DNA of 64,000 nucleotides from Pratylenchus scribneri (GCA_030063045.1 JAQSEB010000063.1:124001-188000), one strand, 5' to 3'. Counted from the first letter of the stretch, positions 48,064-58,733 are shown. Numbers and translations: made by a program. Notes: generated by a model from the sequence alone, not told the origin.

Positions 48064-49586
48064 AAAGCCGGGTGATGCTTAATAGTTCTACAAAGGATAC
48101 ATTTAAGCTTATATCGGCTGCAGTCGCTTGCGAAATGTCCAGGATTGAGGCACACATAGCAAAGTTTTTTATCCATAGCTGCCTTTCTTCGTTGTTCGCT
48201 ATTCCGGAATTTTGGGCAATCCATTTCGAAATGTCCTAATCCATCGCAAAGGCGACAAGGGTTTCGAGCTGGACTTCGACTTCGACTTGTGCTTGGAGAC
48301 TTCCCTGACCTGGCTTTTGCTCTGCCTCTGGCGTCAGGATGAGGCGAATCATTCCTTTTGTCCATCTTTCTTCCTTCGCGCCTGCTTGAAGAAGAATGAT
48401 TGGACGTCGAGGAATCTCGGCTTTCCGACCTATTCCTCGCCGGACTTTGCCTTTCAGCTCTTTGTCCTAATGGTGTTCGATTACTCCCAGTGGCTGGATT
48501 GCTGTTTAATGCATATTGAATTGCCATGTTCATTGTAGAGCTCAAAGGCTCTTCTTCGCTCAACTTTTCTTTTGTTCGTTCCCTTGATTTGCGTTTGCTC
48601 TCCGTCGTGGTAACTTGACCACATCTTGTTTCGATGTCCCTAATCTGTTTGAGATGATCAACCGCTATTGCGTATGCTGTACGAAACAAAGTCGTAGTCC
48701 ATTCAGATCCCTCGGGCATGCTAGCCAACTTTGCAGTTTTCAATTCAACATATTTGGCTAAAACCTTACGTGACATTTTCTGTTCGAGATTGAGATAAAT
48801 CTGAGGTGACTTTAAGTCTTGCTTGTAATGTTCCAATTGACGGCAAATTCTCTCTACTTCGACTTGCAGTTTCAAATCGTCTGACAACTTGTCTGATTTG
48901 GGCAGTCTAGAGAGTTGATTGTGTAAATCTCGAATGAGATTCTCATTTTTGCCATATTTATCAATCAACAAATCCTTGGCTAGCCTATAATTATCTTCCG
49001 AAAAAGGAAACAACCCAAGAATGCACTTTTTGGCTTCGCCTCGAAGTTGTGCATCCAAATAGGACATTTTCTGTACTTCATTCATTTCGGTGTCGTCATC
49101 GATAATCGTTTTAAACAGTGGCCAAAATTCATCCCACATTCCTGGGGAACCGTCAAAACTCTTCAAAGAGAGTGCGGGAAGCGAAACAAAGCGCCTTCCC
49201 CCGCCGCCACTTCCACCAGCATTGTCCAAAAGTCGGTCAATGCCGTCTTTTGCTGTCCGGATCAGGTTCAGTTTTGTTCCGGCTTGTTTTATGAATTTTT
49301 GAATTTCTTCATACTTAATCAATGCTTCGTATTCTGCCTTTTCTTCGACTCTGCTTGCGTCATTCAGTCTGCTGAGATACGAGTGATAAGCAGTTCGGGC
49401 TGCTTTTATTTCGTCAATCTGAGTGACAAATTCTTCTACCCAAGTTCTTAATTGTCTCTGATCGCATGTCAATAAGTGCCTTTCACGGCTGCTATTGATC
49501 GATGCTGGGACGACAGGGATGACCTTATCCATATAATTTGTTAATAGCTCCTTGGCGTCTAGAATTCTATGAGCAAATGTGGCCAT
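48048..49586 (-). CDS. BEL/Pao Gag with DUF1759 and three zinc knuckles
   Basis: 512 residues from an ATG at 49586, the first in a long AT-rich leader. An N-terminal helical region (about 1-120) is followed by a Gly run (GGSGGGG), then the DUF1759 domain (about 130-300: FDGSPGMWDEFWPLF, and VERICRQLEHYK) and a Ser/Arg-rich linker. Three CCHC knuckles of C-x2-C-x4-H-x4-C form stand at 444-457, 476-489 and 496-509. Family role: particle assembly and RNA packaging. The frame ends with TGA just after the last knuckle, where a BEL Gag-Pol polyprotein would normally continue into protease. The frame is intact, in keeping with the identical LTRs. Confidence 0.9.
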   Translation of the reverse strand: MATFAHRILDAKELLTNYMDKVIPVVPASINSSRERHLLTCDQRQLRTWVEEFVTQIDEIKAARTAYHSYLSRLNDASRVEEKAEYEALIKYEEIQKFIKQAGTKLNLIRTAKDGIDRLLDNAGGSGGGGRRFVSLPALSLKSFDGSPGMWDEFWPLFKTIIDDDTEMNEVQKMSYLDAQLRGEAKKCILGLFPFSEDNYRLAKDLLIDKYGKNENLIRDLHNQLSRLPKSDKLSDDLKLQVEVERICRQLEHYKQDLKSPQIYLNLEQKMSRKVLAKYVELKTAKLASMPEGSEWTTTLFRTAYAIAVDHLKQIRDIETRCGQVTTTESKRKSRERTKEKLSEEEPLSSTMNMAIQYALNSNPATGSNRTPLGQRAERQSPARNRSESRDSSTSNHSSSSRREGRKMDKRNDSPHPDARGRAKARSGKSPSTSRSRSPARNPCRLCDGLGHFEMDCPKFRNSEQRRKAAMDKKLCYVCLNPGHFASDCSRYKLKCILCRTIKHHPALCPKQ

Positions 49587-50672
49587 GATTGAATGTGCGC
49601 AAAAATTATCTAATTGGCTTCAAAGAGTCAATTATAGCAAGCAAATTGCCTTAAAATTTCAATCAATCGCAAGCTCTTTGAACGCAATTCAAAAAATAGG
49701 GGAATGAGTAAATTGAATCGGAAATCCAAATAATTTGACCGTATTTGGGTATGGGCTAACTACTGTGGTTCTTGAATTAAATTGAAATCAAAGTTCAATT
49801 TAATTTTCTCAGATTGGCCTAAATAAGGGTATGGGAGCTGAGATTGTTACTACTGATTGGCTCTTTATATTTGTGTTCAATTACCAAGGAGTAGTAATTT
49901 GCACTTTCTCAAATTAAATTGAAACAAAGTCGAATTTTAATTTGAGATTTACTGCAGTAATTTAATTTTCCACCAGTCTTGTTTTGAATCGATTTTCTTG
50001 TTGAATTAGAATTCTAATTATTCAATTGAATAATTAAAAAGATTAAATTAAGGTTAAATACAAAGTTCAACTTTAATTTAATCGATAATCAACCAATTCA
50101 AATCAAAATCCCTTAATATTGGCTGTCAATTTGCTTGGGTTAAGTTTCGGCTGGATATAGAGTACTATTGAAATGTCGGGGTTGCTAAAATTTAATTTCT
50201 ATTACCACCAAATTAGAAAATTTTATAGGTGAAATTTAAATATAATAATCTCGAATTGAATAAAAATTTGGTGGTTAGAAGAAATAAAATTTCAGAATCT
50301 ATTATTTGTCTCAATAATAGACCCTCCGGACAAGGAAAAGGAAAACTGGCCTTCCAAATTTATTCGAAGTGCACAAAGGCAAATTTGGAAGAAATGGCAA
50401 TTGGGTACTGTAGTTCAAAGGCGCACAAAGGCACAAACCACAAATGAAATCAATGAAAATGGCACAAAGGCTAAAAATAGAAAAGGTAAAGTCAAACGCG
50501 GAAAGGGAAAGTACCGGTGAAGATGGTCACAAAAACCAAAAAAAAAATTGGTTAAAAGGGCCAAAAAGCACAAAGGCTGAAATGAAAAATACAAATGTGG
50601 AATTTTAAAAAAATAAAATTATAATTACCAGGCCAAATTTCGATTAGCGAAGAAACCGATTGGGCAGGTATT
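49587..50672 (-). other. leader between primer site and Gag
   Basis: About 1.1 kb without a convincing frame, containing repeated AATTGAAATCAAAGTTCAATT-like blocks near 49770-50090. Its length suggests room for packaging signals. It could equally be filler kept by the deleted element. Confidence 0.5.
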
Positions 50673-50687
50673 GGAGCAGGGTCGCCA
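50673..50687 (-). other. primer binding site
   Basis: On the minus strand TGGCGACCCTGCTCC starts two bases after the 5' LTR. TGG is the complement of a tRNA CCA end. The matching tRNA was not identified; TGGCGACC is reminiscent of arginine-tRNA sites in some insect elements. Confidence 0.7.
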
Positions 50688-50689
50688 CT

Positions 50690-51745
50690 TATTAAATATT
50701 GATATGGGTTTATTTAATAATTAATTGATTAATTAACCGAAATTGCCTGGAATAAAAAAGGGGTCAATTACTTGGGAACTATCTACTGTAATGTGAGTAT
50801 AGGCGGATTAAGGGGGAAAGTATGGGATAAGGATGTACGGATTTGATGGGGAATGAATGGGCTAATTTACCGGGCAACAACAAAGGTTGCCAAAGGATTG
50901 GGCAATGCAAAGATTGCCTGAAGAAAGGATTGGGCAATTACAAAGATTGCCTGAAGAAGGGTGGATGTGGGGAAAGAAAGGCCAAAGCGAATTGCCAATT
51001 TACAAAGAATTGGGCTTAGGATGAACAATGTCGGGAATGGCCAGTTCCCTTCTTATAATGCTATGAAATTGATGAAAATGTGATTAATGTAAATGAATAA
51101 AGCTAATTTACTAAAGGGAATATACTTATAAAAGAGGGGAGTTAATCTACTGTAAATTTGGAAATGGAATGTTTGAATAGCTTAAGGCTATTCAATTAAT
51201 TAACTAAGTAAATGATGTAAATTGGGCCGGTGTTAAGAGCCTTAGTTATAAGCTTAACCTTACTCAGTTAGACCCGGGGGAAGAACCAAGGATAAACTTA
51301 AAACCTCACTGCTGGTTTTGCAATGGAAGAGAATTTATGATTAAATTCCTTTTTTATCCACAAAGGGAAAATCGAAGCACAAAAATGTTGAAGAAGTGAA
51401 AATTGTGAATATGGGGGGAACATAGAATGGATGAAAATGGGAGGAGTTGGGAATGTTGGTTTGGCCTCCGGCGCACACCTGGCCAAAAGAAGAAGGCAAA
51501 GTGGCAGTGGAAGGCGATGGGGCAAAGTGGCAGTGGAAGGCAATGGAATGGACGGGCGCATTAGGGCATTGGGTTGATGGGGGTCAGCAATGGAAGCCAA
51601 GCTAAAAATAGAGGGAACAAAGATGTGGGGAATAGATTAGGGGCCAAGGGGTTGAGGGTGGGAACGTGGGCAAACCGATGGACGACCAAAGGTCCATCGA
51701 TTTGACTTTTGATTTCGCGGATTGCTGCAAAGGCAATCCGCGACA
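50690..51745 (-). repeat. 5' LTR of the BEL element
   Basis: 1056 bp, offset by exactly 4837 bp from the 3' LTR and without differences at the places compared. It must carry the promoter; no clear TATA box was assigned. Confidence 0.92.
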
Positions 51746-52489
51746 CGATCATTTTAGTAGACTGTGGGTATTTTGGAAAGAACGAAAATAATTTCTTTTC
51801 TTCCTTCAAATAATGATGTTTTCCACTGTATATATTAGAAAAATATTTTAAATGTTTTAATCCAATTCTGTTGTTTTTGACTATTTATTTTTTTGCTTAA
51901 TATAAATAAAAAAAAATATTAAATTTGAAACCATACGATTTTATAATAGAATAATGATGAAATAATGGACAAAAATTGTTCGAATTAATATCATTCATCA
52001 ACTCCAACCGCAAAAAAATTTAAACAAATATTAATATAAAAATTAAAATAAAATTTATAAATTAAAATATTTTTTCTTGCAATTCTCATTTTTGTGTAAC
52101 ATAATTAAATATTAAGTTATTTTAAAATAGCAAATTGTAATTTATTGGATGGTATAATTTGATGGAAAAATTGCTTGGGAAATGTTTATATAATATAAAA
52201 ATTATATAATTATTGCTGAACAATAACATAGTCGAGTGTAAATGCAATTGAAATATTTTCGCTCTTATTTATTAAATTTCTACTTGTCGAAAAAATAAAA
52301 TTGAAGCTTGGTTATCTTTTGTGAAGTCTTATTATTATTTTATGATTTTTTATTAATTTAATTAATCATTTCTAAATTAGAAAAATGTTATGAGTTGAAA
52401 TTAAAAATATTTTTAATAATCAAATTCCAATGTCTCATCCTCATATTTTTGACCGAATCATTTGTGCTCGCCCGAACTGTGCGGTCTTT

Positions 52490-52710
52490 GGGTAGACAAA
52501 ATTATTCACTTTTTTTGAGTTGAATAAATTAAATTTTGGAATTGCATTGCCTTTAATTAGGCAATGCTTAAAATTTTATTGAATTTCTTTTTACAAAAAT
52601 TTTTGTTTCTAAATTTGACAAATTTATTGGAAATAGAATGTTTTTTTCGTGTGTAAAGAATGAATTCATTTTAACTAATTTTTGTTTGAAAAGTTTCGAA
52701 AATTTGTTAG
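52490..52710 (+). repeat. dispersed repeat R1, partial copy
   Basis: Starts at GGTAGACAAAATTATTCACT and includes GCATTGCCTTTAATTAGG and the TTTCGTGTGTAAAGAATG end; the first ~200 bp are missing. Confidence 0.6.
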
Positions 52711-53034
52711 ATAATTTCATTTTTTAAAAATTTTTTGCATCCCATACATTTATTTATATTGCATGAACTTATAAATCTGTAAATATAAATATTATTATCC
52801 CATAAATTACCCAGCAATGTTAATTCCATGTAAATTAAAAATTAATTAAAAAATTAATATATTTTTAAACCAAATGAATTAAATTATTTAATAACTATTC
52901 TACTTTAAATTCTTATTTAAAAATCATTTATTAATTTCAGCAAATTAAATTAAAAAAAGCTTTAAGGCTCATTTTCTTTCCATTTATTCAAGCAAATTTG
53001 CTGAATTAGAAGATCAAAATTCATATTTTAAATT

Positions 53035-53465
53035 TAAAAATTAGTTAAAATGAATTCATTCTTTACACACGAAAATAAAAAACATCATTCTATTTCCAAT
53101 AAATTTGTAAAATATTTAAGCAAAAATTTTGTAAAAATAAATTAAATAAAATTTTAAGCATTGCTTAATTAAAGGCAATGCAATCCAAAATTTAATTTAT
53201 TCAACTCATAAAGAGTGAATAATATTGTCTACTTTTATTTATTAGACTCGCGTCTAATTTCACTCAATTATGAGGAACGATTTATTTAAATATATCCCTC
53301 AATTTGTCTATGAGTTGGAATTACAAAAAGGGAGACATTTTTCACAATTTTTGATTTTTTATTTATTTTATGATAATTTTGGCAATTAAATCATTGTAAG
53401 CATTTTTAAAATATTTGGAACAAAAAAGAAAAGTTTTCTGAAATTATCTAATAAATTTTTGGTAA
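53035..53465 (-). repeat. dispersed repeat R1, near-full copy
   Basis: Minus copy from ATTCTTTACACACGAAAAT to TTCTGAAATTATCTAATAAA. The hairpin is GCATTGCTTAATTAAAGGCA here, with one base changed. Confidence 0.65.
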
Positions 53466-53484
53466 ATTTTCTAAAAGAAATTAT

Positions 53485-53930
53485 TTAAAATGGATTCAAT
53501 TCTTATACGCGAAAATAAAAAAAAACATTGCCTATGTCCAATAAATTTGTAAAATTTGAACAAAAATTTTTATAAAAATAAATTCATATAAATTTTAAGC
53601 ATTGCCTAATTAAAGGCAATGCAATTCAAAATTTAATTTATTCAACTCATAAAGAGTGAATAGTTTAGTCTACCTTTACTGATAGACTTTCGTCTGATTT
53701 CACTCAATTATGAGGAACAATTTATTTAAATCTATCCCTCAATTTGTCTACGAGTGGAATTGCAAAAAAAGGAGACATTTTCCAAATTTTGGATTTTTGC
53801 CTTTTTTATCATAATTTTGGCAATTAAGTCATTGTAAAAATTTTAAGAATAATTAGAGCAAAAAAGAAAAGTTTTCTGAATTTATCTAACAAATTTTCGA
53901 AAATTATCTAACAAAATTTAATCTTTTATA
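53485..53930 (-). repeat. dispersed repeat R1, near-full copy in tandem
   Basis: Second minus copy, head-to-tail with the previous one; GCATTGCCTAATTAAAGGCA and ACTCATAAAGAGTGAATAG are clear landmarks. Confidence 0.65.
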
Positions 53931-54821
53931 TCCTCCAATTAATGATTAAATTTAAATTACATATTTTTCACTGATATTTCATTTCAATTAAATAAATTAC
54001 ATATATTTTATTTTTTCATTTGGATAAAATTTTTATACGAATTATAAAGTTTTATTTGATTAGATTTCAAAAATATTTTAAACAAAATTTAATCCACGAC
54101 CCATAATAAAATTCCAGTTCTAATTTTATTTAATGAAATTTTTGGCTTATTAAAAATTATTTTGTCCTGACTAAATTGCGCGTATCAAAAAAAATATTAA
54201 AAATTAAAAAATCATAAAATCTAATTTCAAAGTTTTGGATTTTTTGTATGAAAATAAAATCGACCAAAAAATGATATGGGATGGGAATGGGATACATTAG
54301 ATTAAATCACAAATTCTGGGTCTAAATTTTTTCTATGGTCTTTGTGTAAATTTTTATTAAAAATTTTATTATTTTTTACGTCTCGGTTCTGATTGTTAAA
54401 AATTATTAGTCAATATTTTTATAATATTAAATCAAAACGAAAAGAAAAATATTTTATGAGTTCAAATTAAAATTAATTAAAATTCTTCTGAAATATAAAA
54501 TCCTTTAACCTTTAATTTCATAAAATATTTTATAACTGTAAAATAATAACAACAACTTAAACATAAATTTAGTAAGAAATTATAATATTTTATTGTTCGT
54601 GGCTATGTTTTATGAAACGGCAGCAATGAGAAAGGCACTCGTTAAATCAATTATTGGCCTTTTGTTCTTAAATAAAATTTTTTCCATAGTCGAGTATTCG
54701 AATTTTTAAATTATACAAAAAAATAAATCGCATAGTTATTGAGGGCATTATACACGGGAAAAATTTTATTTAATTTTTAATTCATTTTAAAACAAATTTC
54801 ATTATTTTGATGAATTTTTGC

Positions 54822-54890
54822 GTCTCATAAATATATTTAAATTTTATGAAATTTAAAACCTAAAAACATTATTTTCCCAAAAAATGCAAA
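54822..54890 (-). repeat. dispersed repeat R2
   Basis: Minus copy: CGTCTCATAAATATATTTAA, then TTATGAAATTTAAAACC and ACATTATTTTCC. Confidence 0.45.
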
Positions 54891-55202
54891 CGCTTTAATC
54901 GATTACATAAATGAATAAAAATTAAAATTTAAAACCAAATGAAAATTAAATTAAAATTTAAAAGATTTTCTTAAATTTTCAAAATAAAAAATTAAAAAAA
55001 AATAATTTAAAATTTAAAACCAAATGGAAATTAATTATTATTATTATACTGGAATTTCTAATCATACATTGAAAAAATTCACAAGGATCCCAGGGAATCC
55101 TCAGAGATGTGGATTCAAATCGTAGAAAATAATAACTAATTTTACGAACATTGAAACCACAAGAAGATATACAATATTTGACTAACTTTCTTTTTATTAA
55201 AG

Positions 55203-55367
55203 TGGGAAATTCCAAGGCAGAATTGCACAGCATTTGTTTGTGCCTACTGGGCCTCCATCAATTTTGCCTTCAGCAATTTTCCCAATTATTTGCCTTCAAA
55301 TCAAAAATTAGCAATACCATATTGTTGGCTAGAAGTCGAATGTTGGAACGAATGTCGAAATGAGTAA
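55203..55367 (+). CDS. possible terminal exon, unrecognised
   Basis: A 54-codon frame follows TTTTTATTAAAG and ends in TAA. It is GC-higher than its surroundings and reads WEIPRQNCTAFVCAYWASIN, later CWLEVECWNECRNE, rich in Cys and Trp. No family recognised and no upstream exon located. A second frame over the same bases is also open, so the call is weak. Confidence 0.25.
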   Translation, partial: WEIPRQNCTAFVCAYWASINFAFSNFPNYLPSNQKLAIPYCWLEVECWNECRNE

Positions 55368-55662
55368 TTGCAAATGGTCCAATTTACAAATTATTTTTTT
55401 TATCGATATATTCTTTTATGATATGAGATTATTTATTTATTTGTTTATTTATAAATTAAAAAATTATTAAATTTTGAAACATATAAAATTTTGAAAAATA
55501 AAAAAGATGAAATAATGGGCAAAAATTGTAGGAATAATTGAATAATTGGCCACCCTTGCAGTCAAAAAATGAAAAAAATTTAAATTTAAAAAAATAAAAT
55601 TATAGATTAAAATAAAATTTAAAAAATTCAAATACTTTTTGTTTTCTTGCAATTTTCATTTT

Positions 55663-56277
55663 GGTAATATTGTCGTTCGTACCCCCCCCCTTTTTTTACA
55701 AAAAAAAATTTTTATTTTATTTTACGCTAAAAACATGAATTTAGGGGTTTTCGATGATGGGGAATACGAATCTGGCATTAGTTTTTGATTAGCTGTATTG
55801 GCTGAACCGCTATCGGTTCACAAACCGGTTTCGAAAAATCGAACTTTGGTATTTTCGGTAATATTATATTTCAATCGACGCGTATTGAGAGCTGAACGCA
55901 AATCTGTCATTTGTTTCGCATAAAACACAAAACTAAAAAAGTTATGGCCATTTTAGTCACTTGGGTCATCAATATCTTATGAAATTTTAAATGGCCATAA
56001 CTTTTTTAGTTTTGTGTTTTATGCGAAACAAATAACAGATTTGCGTTCAGCTCTCAATACGCGTCGATTGATATATAATATTACCGAAAATACCAAAGTT
56101 CGATTTTTCGAAACCGGTTTGTGAACCGATAGCGGTTCAGCTAATACAGCTAATGAAAAAATAATGCCAGATTCGTATTCCCCACCATCGAAAACCTCTA
56201 AATTCATGTTTTTAGCGTAAAATAAAATAAAAAATTTTTTTTTGGTAAAAAAGGGGGGTACGAACGACAATATTACC
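55663..56277. mobile_element. 615-bp near-perfect foldback element
   Basis: Ends are inverted repeats starting GGTAATATTGTCGTTCGTAC with a C-run, and the arms match almost base for base for about 290 bp (AACCGGTTTCG, GGTATTTTCGGTAATATTAT, GTTTCGCATAAAACACAAAA, AAAAAGTTATGGCCATTT) around a ~30-bp centre near 55970. TTCATTTT is duplicated at 55655-55662 and 56278-56285. No gene; minus-strand frames are palindrome artefacts. Confidence 0.9.
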
Positions 56278-56285
56278 TTCATTTT

Positions 56286-57329
56286 TGTGCAATATAATTA
56301 TTAAAAATTAATTTATTTTGAAATAATAAAATAGCATTTTTTTATGGGATAATAATTGTTTTCAAAAAATTACTTGAAAATGATTATAATATATATATAT
56401 AATATAATAATTATATAATTATTACTGAAAAAATTGAGTCAGGAATGTAAATGCAAATGGATTCATGCCGCGCTTATTTAAAATCTTTTAATGTCAAAAA
56501 AATTGAGACCAAAAAATAAGTGGAAATCGATATTTTCCTTTTTATTATTAAATGGATTCTGTCAATAAATTTTTTAAATTTGTGGACAATTTTTTTGAAT
56601 TAATTAAAATTCAAGCAAAGAAATTTAAATATATCAATTCTCAATATCAAAATAAATTTATTTCATTAGAGATCTGTATTATTAATAAAAATAAAAATTT
56701 AATAAAAATTAAAATTATTATTCAAAAATTTGTATTCCAAAAATTTAATAGAAAGTTTTGGAATTTCTTAGGTTTCTTGAAAATTACAAATGAAATTATA
56801 AAATTAACCCATAGATTTTTGAACTCAAAAAAAATAATTTAATAATATATATGGGTTGCAAAACATCATTTTAATTTAATTTTGGGATATATTAAAACAT
56901 AAAATTAAAAAGATAAAATATTTATTGACTTTTAAATTTCCATTCAATTTAATTGATTTTTTTAAATTTTATTGGACAACAAGAAGATTTCGTTTTTATA
57001 ATTTTATGAAATTCTCTGAATTTTATAAAATTTAATTCAAAAATATTTGATGGTTTGTATTTTTTCAAATTAAAAATTTACTTTATACATATTCATGATT
57101 ATTTAAGTATTGTTAAATTTTCGAAATCTGTTAAAAAATTTCATTCTCTAAATATTTTATAATAACAAATAAATAATTTAAAAAAAATTAAAATTTAATA
57201 TAACAAATAATGCAAATATATTTGCCATTTTCCGATGTTTTTTAAACTAAAATTTTGCAACACATTAAAAAAATTTAAAAATAATGAAAAATTGTAAGAA
57301 TATTCAAATAAAATTTGATTTTGTAAAGG
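56286..57329. other. AT-rich stretch before the Gypsy-like element
   Basis: No gene seen. The open frame at 56552-56842 is a Lys/Asn/Ile/Phe run of AT-rich composition. GC rises sharply at about 57330. Confidence 0.5.
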
Positions 57330-57780
57330 ATGGGTGATGTTGGGCAAAGCCCAACATCCAACCCAAACAATCCCAAAACATTTCTTCCCAAAATTCCAAC
57401 ATTTTCCTTTCCCAATTTCCAAATAAAATTCCAAAGACCCAAAGGGAAAGGGCCGACGCAATAAGCGAGTAAAAGGGAAAGCGTCCATTGATGAGAAAAT
57501 GGGCGGGAAAAGGAAGCAGGCAGAGGAGGCCTCCTATTCCTATCACTGCGAGAGAGCAGAGTAAAGAAGAGAAGTGGGCGGCCATTGTAAATGGACGCAC
57601 ACATAAATCAATCATCGCACACATAAAGTGAAGAGAAAACTTGACTCCCTCACCCAAAAAGGGAAAATTGATGACTAAATAAATCCCCGGCTGAGACCGC
57701 GGGGAGGACCCTATTTAAGGATGAGGTGATGTGAGGCAAGTCAGTCTTCCCTGACTTGACTAAAAATAAGTCTAAAATTG
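57330..57780 (+). repeat. putative 5' LTR of the Gypsy-like element
   Basis: Begins with the hairpin GATGTTGGGC..GCCCAACATC (about 57337-57360), continues as GC-higher DNA and holds TATTTAAG at 57712-57719, a plausible TATA box. TGGCCGTGAATTCC at about 57779 could be a primer binding site and so mark the LTR end. The second LTR would be outside the window, so the limits are inferred. Confidence 0.4.
57712..57719 (+). promoter_or_regulatory. possible TATA box
   Basis: CTATTTAAGG lies 30-40 bp before a GTCAGTCTTCC that could be the transcription start of the element. Confidence 0.35.
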
Positions 57781-57854
57781 GCCGTGAATTCCAGCGAATT
57801 ATTAAAGCTAAAATTGCTAAAATAAAAGCTATTATTCAACAACCCAAACCAATT

Positions 57855-58733
57855 ATGTTCGTCCAACAACAACAAACCAAAACAACAACAATGGCGACTG
57901 TGCCGAAGTTGGACAACAAGCTGGGCCGACAACAATGTGCCAACAATGCGAACGAAATCGGGCGCGGAAGTAGCCAGTCGGAGGTTGCCGGAATGCATGC
58001 CGATGGAGGCCGTTCAATGGAGGTTGCCGGAATGCATGCCATTGGATGCCGCGGACTCCGAAGATTTGCTGGAAACACATTGGAATGTGCCGAGCGGATG
58101 GCCAAGTGCGGGGCACTGGTAAGTCCAGGGTTTTGTAACAAAAGTTTGAAGGATTGGGACGATCTGGTTCAAAGATCAATAGCTCAAAATAGCGGAATTC
58201 ACCCAATTAGGGAAACTCATCAAAAGAAGACGCTACCCGGGATGGGGCGCAATCGGTTTAAACACCGCCCGGTCGAAGTGGGATCGGTGGGGCCTTATAG
58301 TAAGGTACCGTTCGGGATCATTGATCGCCGTAAAACTCAAATCAAATATGAGAATGGTTCGGAGTTATCCATTCACATGGAACGCCGAGAGGCCGGCGAG
58401 AACAAAAGTCAACGGCCAATAGCCGAGAATATGATGGCTGAGAATGAAGAGAAGAAGGGAACCCAATTGGGATATGAAATTGGCAATTATAAGGGATTAA
58501 GCCACCCTGTCCTAATTCCCCAGGAGGGCGATAGCCCGCACAATACCCAATGTGGGACAAACAAAGGAAGGCCGAACGAAGATGAAAGCCGGCATGAAAC
58601 CCATATGGGAATGAGAATGAACCAAGACAAGGGCATGACCCGACCTTTACAGGAAATGGTTCAGAGAATAATGTGGGGCCTAACGAGGGCATCAGCCCGC
58701 TGGGAGACGAATTACGGCCGAAGGCTGAGATAG
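57855..58733 (+). CDS. Gypsy-like element, pre-Gag reading frame A
   Basis: ATG at 57855 is the first methionine; the frame is open upstream to at least 57756. It reads FVQQQQTKTTTMATV, then contains a direct repeat of EVAGMHA (two copies 13 residues apart), and later is rich in Asn, Glu, Lys and Arg with no recognised domain. It stops at TAG 58731-58733. The next frame (-1) already overlaps from 58673 and continues the same style of sequence (SPHNTQ here, VPHNTH there). A frame change near 58670-58730, mutational or programmed, is therefore likely. Function unknown. Confidence 0.5.
   Translation: MFVQQQQTKTTTMATVPKLDNKLGRQQCANNANEIGRGSSQSEVAGMHADGGRSMEVAGMHAIGCRGLRRFAGNTLECAERMAKCGALVSPGFCNKSLKDWDDLVQRSIAQNSGIHPIRETHQKKTLPGMGRNRFKHRPVEVGSVGPYSKVPFGIIDRRKTQIKYENGSELSIHMERREAGENKSQRPIAENMMAENEEKKGTQLGYEIGNYKGLSHPVLIPQEGDSPHNTQCGTNKGRPNEDESRHETHMGMRMNQDKGMTRPLQEMVQRIMWGLTRASARWETNYGRRLR

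Larger units (their letters stand above)
45853..51745 (-). mobile_element. complete BEL/Pao-type LTR element lacking pol
   Basis: A 5.9-kb minus-strand element. Two direct LTRs of 1056 bp look identical at every stretch compared. CGAT is duplicated outside (45849-45852 and 51746-51749). In order along the minus strand: 5' LTR, primer binding site, ~1.1-kb leader, Gag, envelope-like tail, polypurine tract, 3' LTR. There is no protease, reverse transcriptase, RNase H or integrase frame, so it depends on another element for replication. The identical LTRs indicate recent insertion. Confidence 0.9.
51750..55202. other. AT-rich stretch with R1 and R2 repeats
   Basis: R1 copies at 52490-52710 (plus), 53035-53465 and 53485-53930 (minus) and an R2 copy at 54822-54890. 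A 39-residue hydrophobic frame at about 54585-54700 (LLFVAMFYETAAMRKALV) looks protein-like but has no splice or homology support. Confidence 0.5.

Noticed and set aside
48212..49451. Plus-strand frames of 64-134 residues opposite Gag
   Set aside because: Antisense to an intact Gag with zinc knuckles.
55700..56282. Minus-strand 87-residue frame
   Set aside because: It lies in the arm of a near-perfect palindrome, the same sequence reads from both strands, and no protein family fits.
56552..56842. 96-residue Lys/Asn/Ile frame
   Set aside because: Low-complexity AT-rich translation without any domain or codon signal.
57195..57657. Overlapping minus-strand frames of 97-117 residues
   Set aside because: They cover the putative LTR, all three minus frames are open, and none has a recognisable motif; composition explains them.
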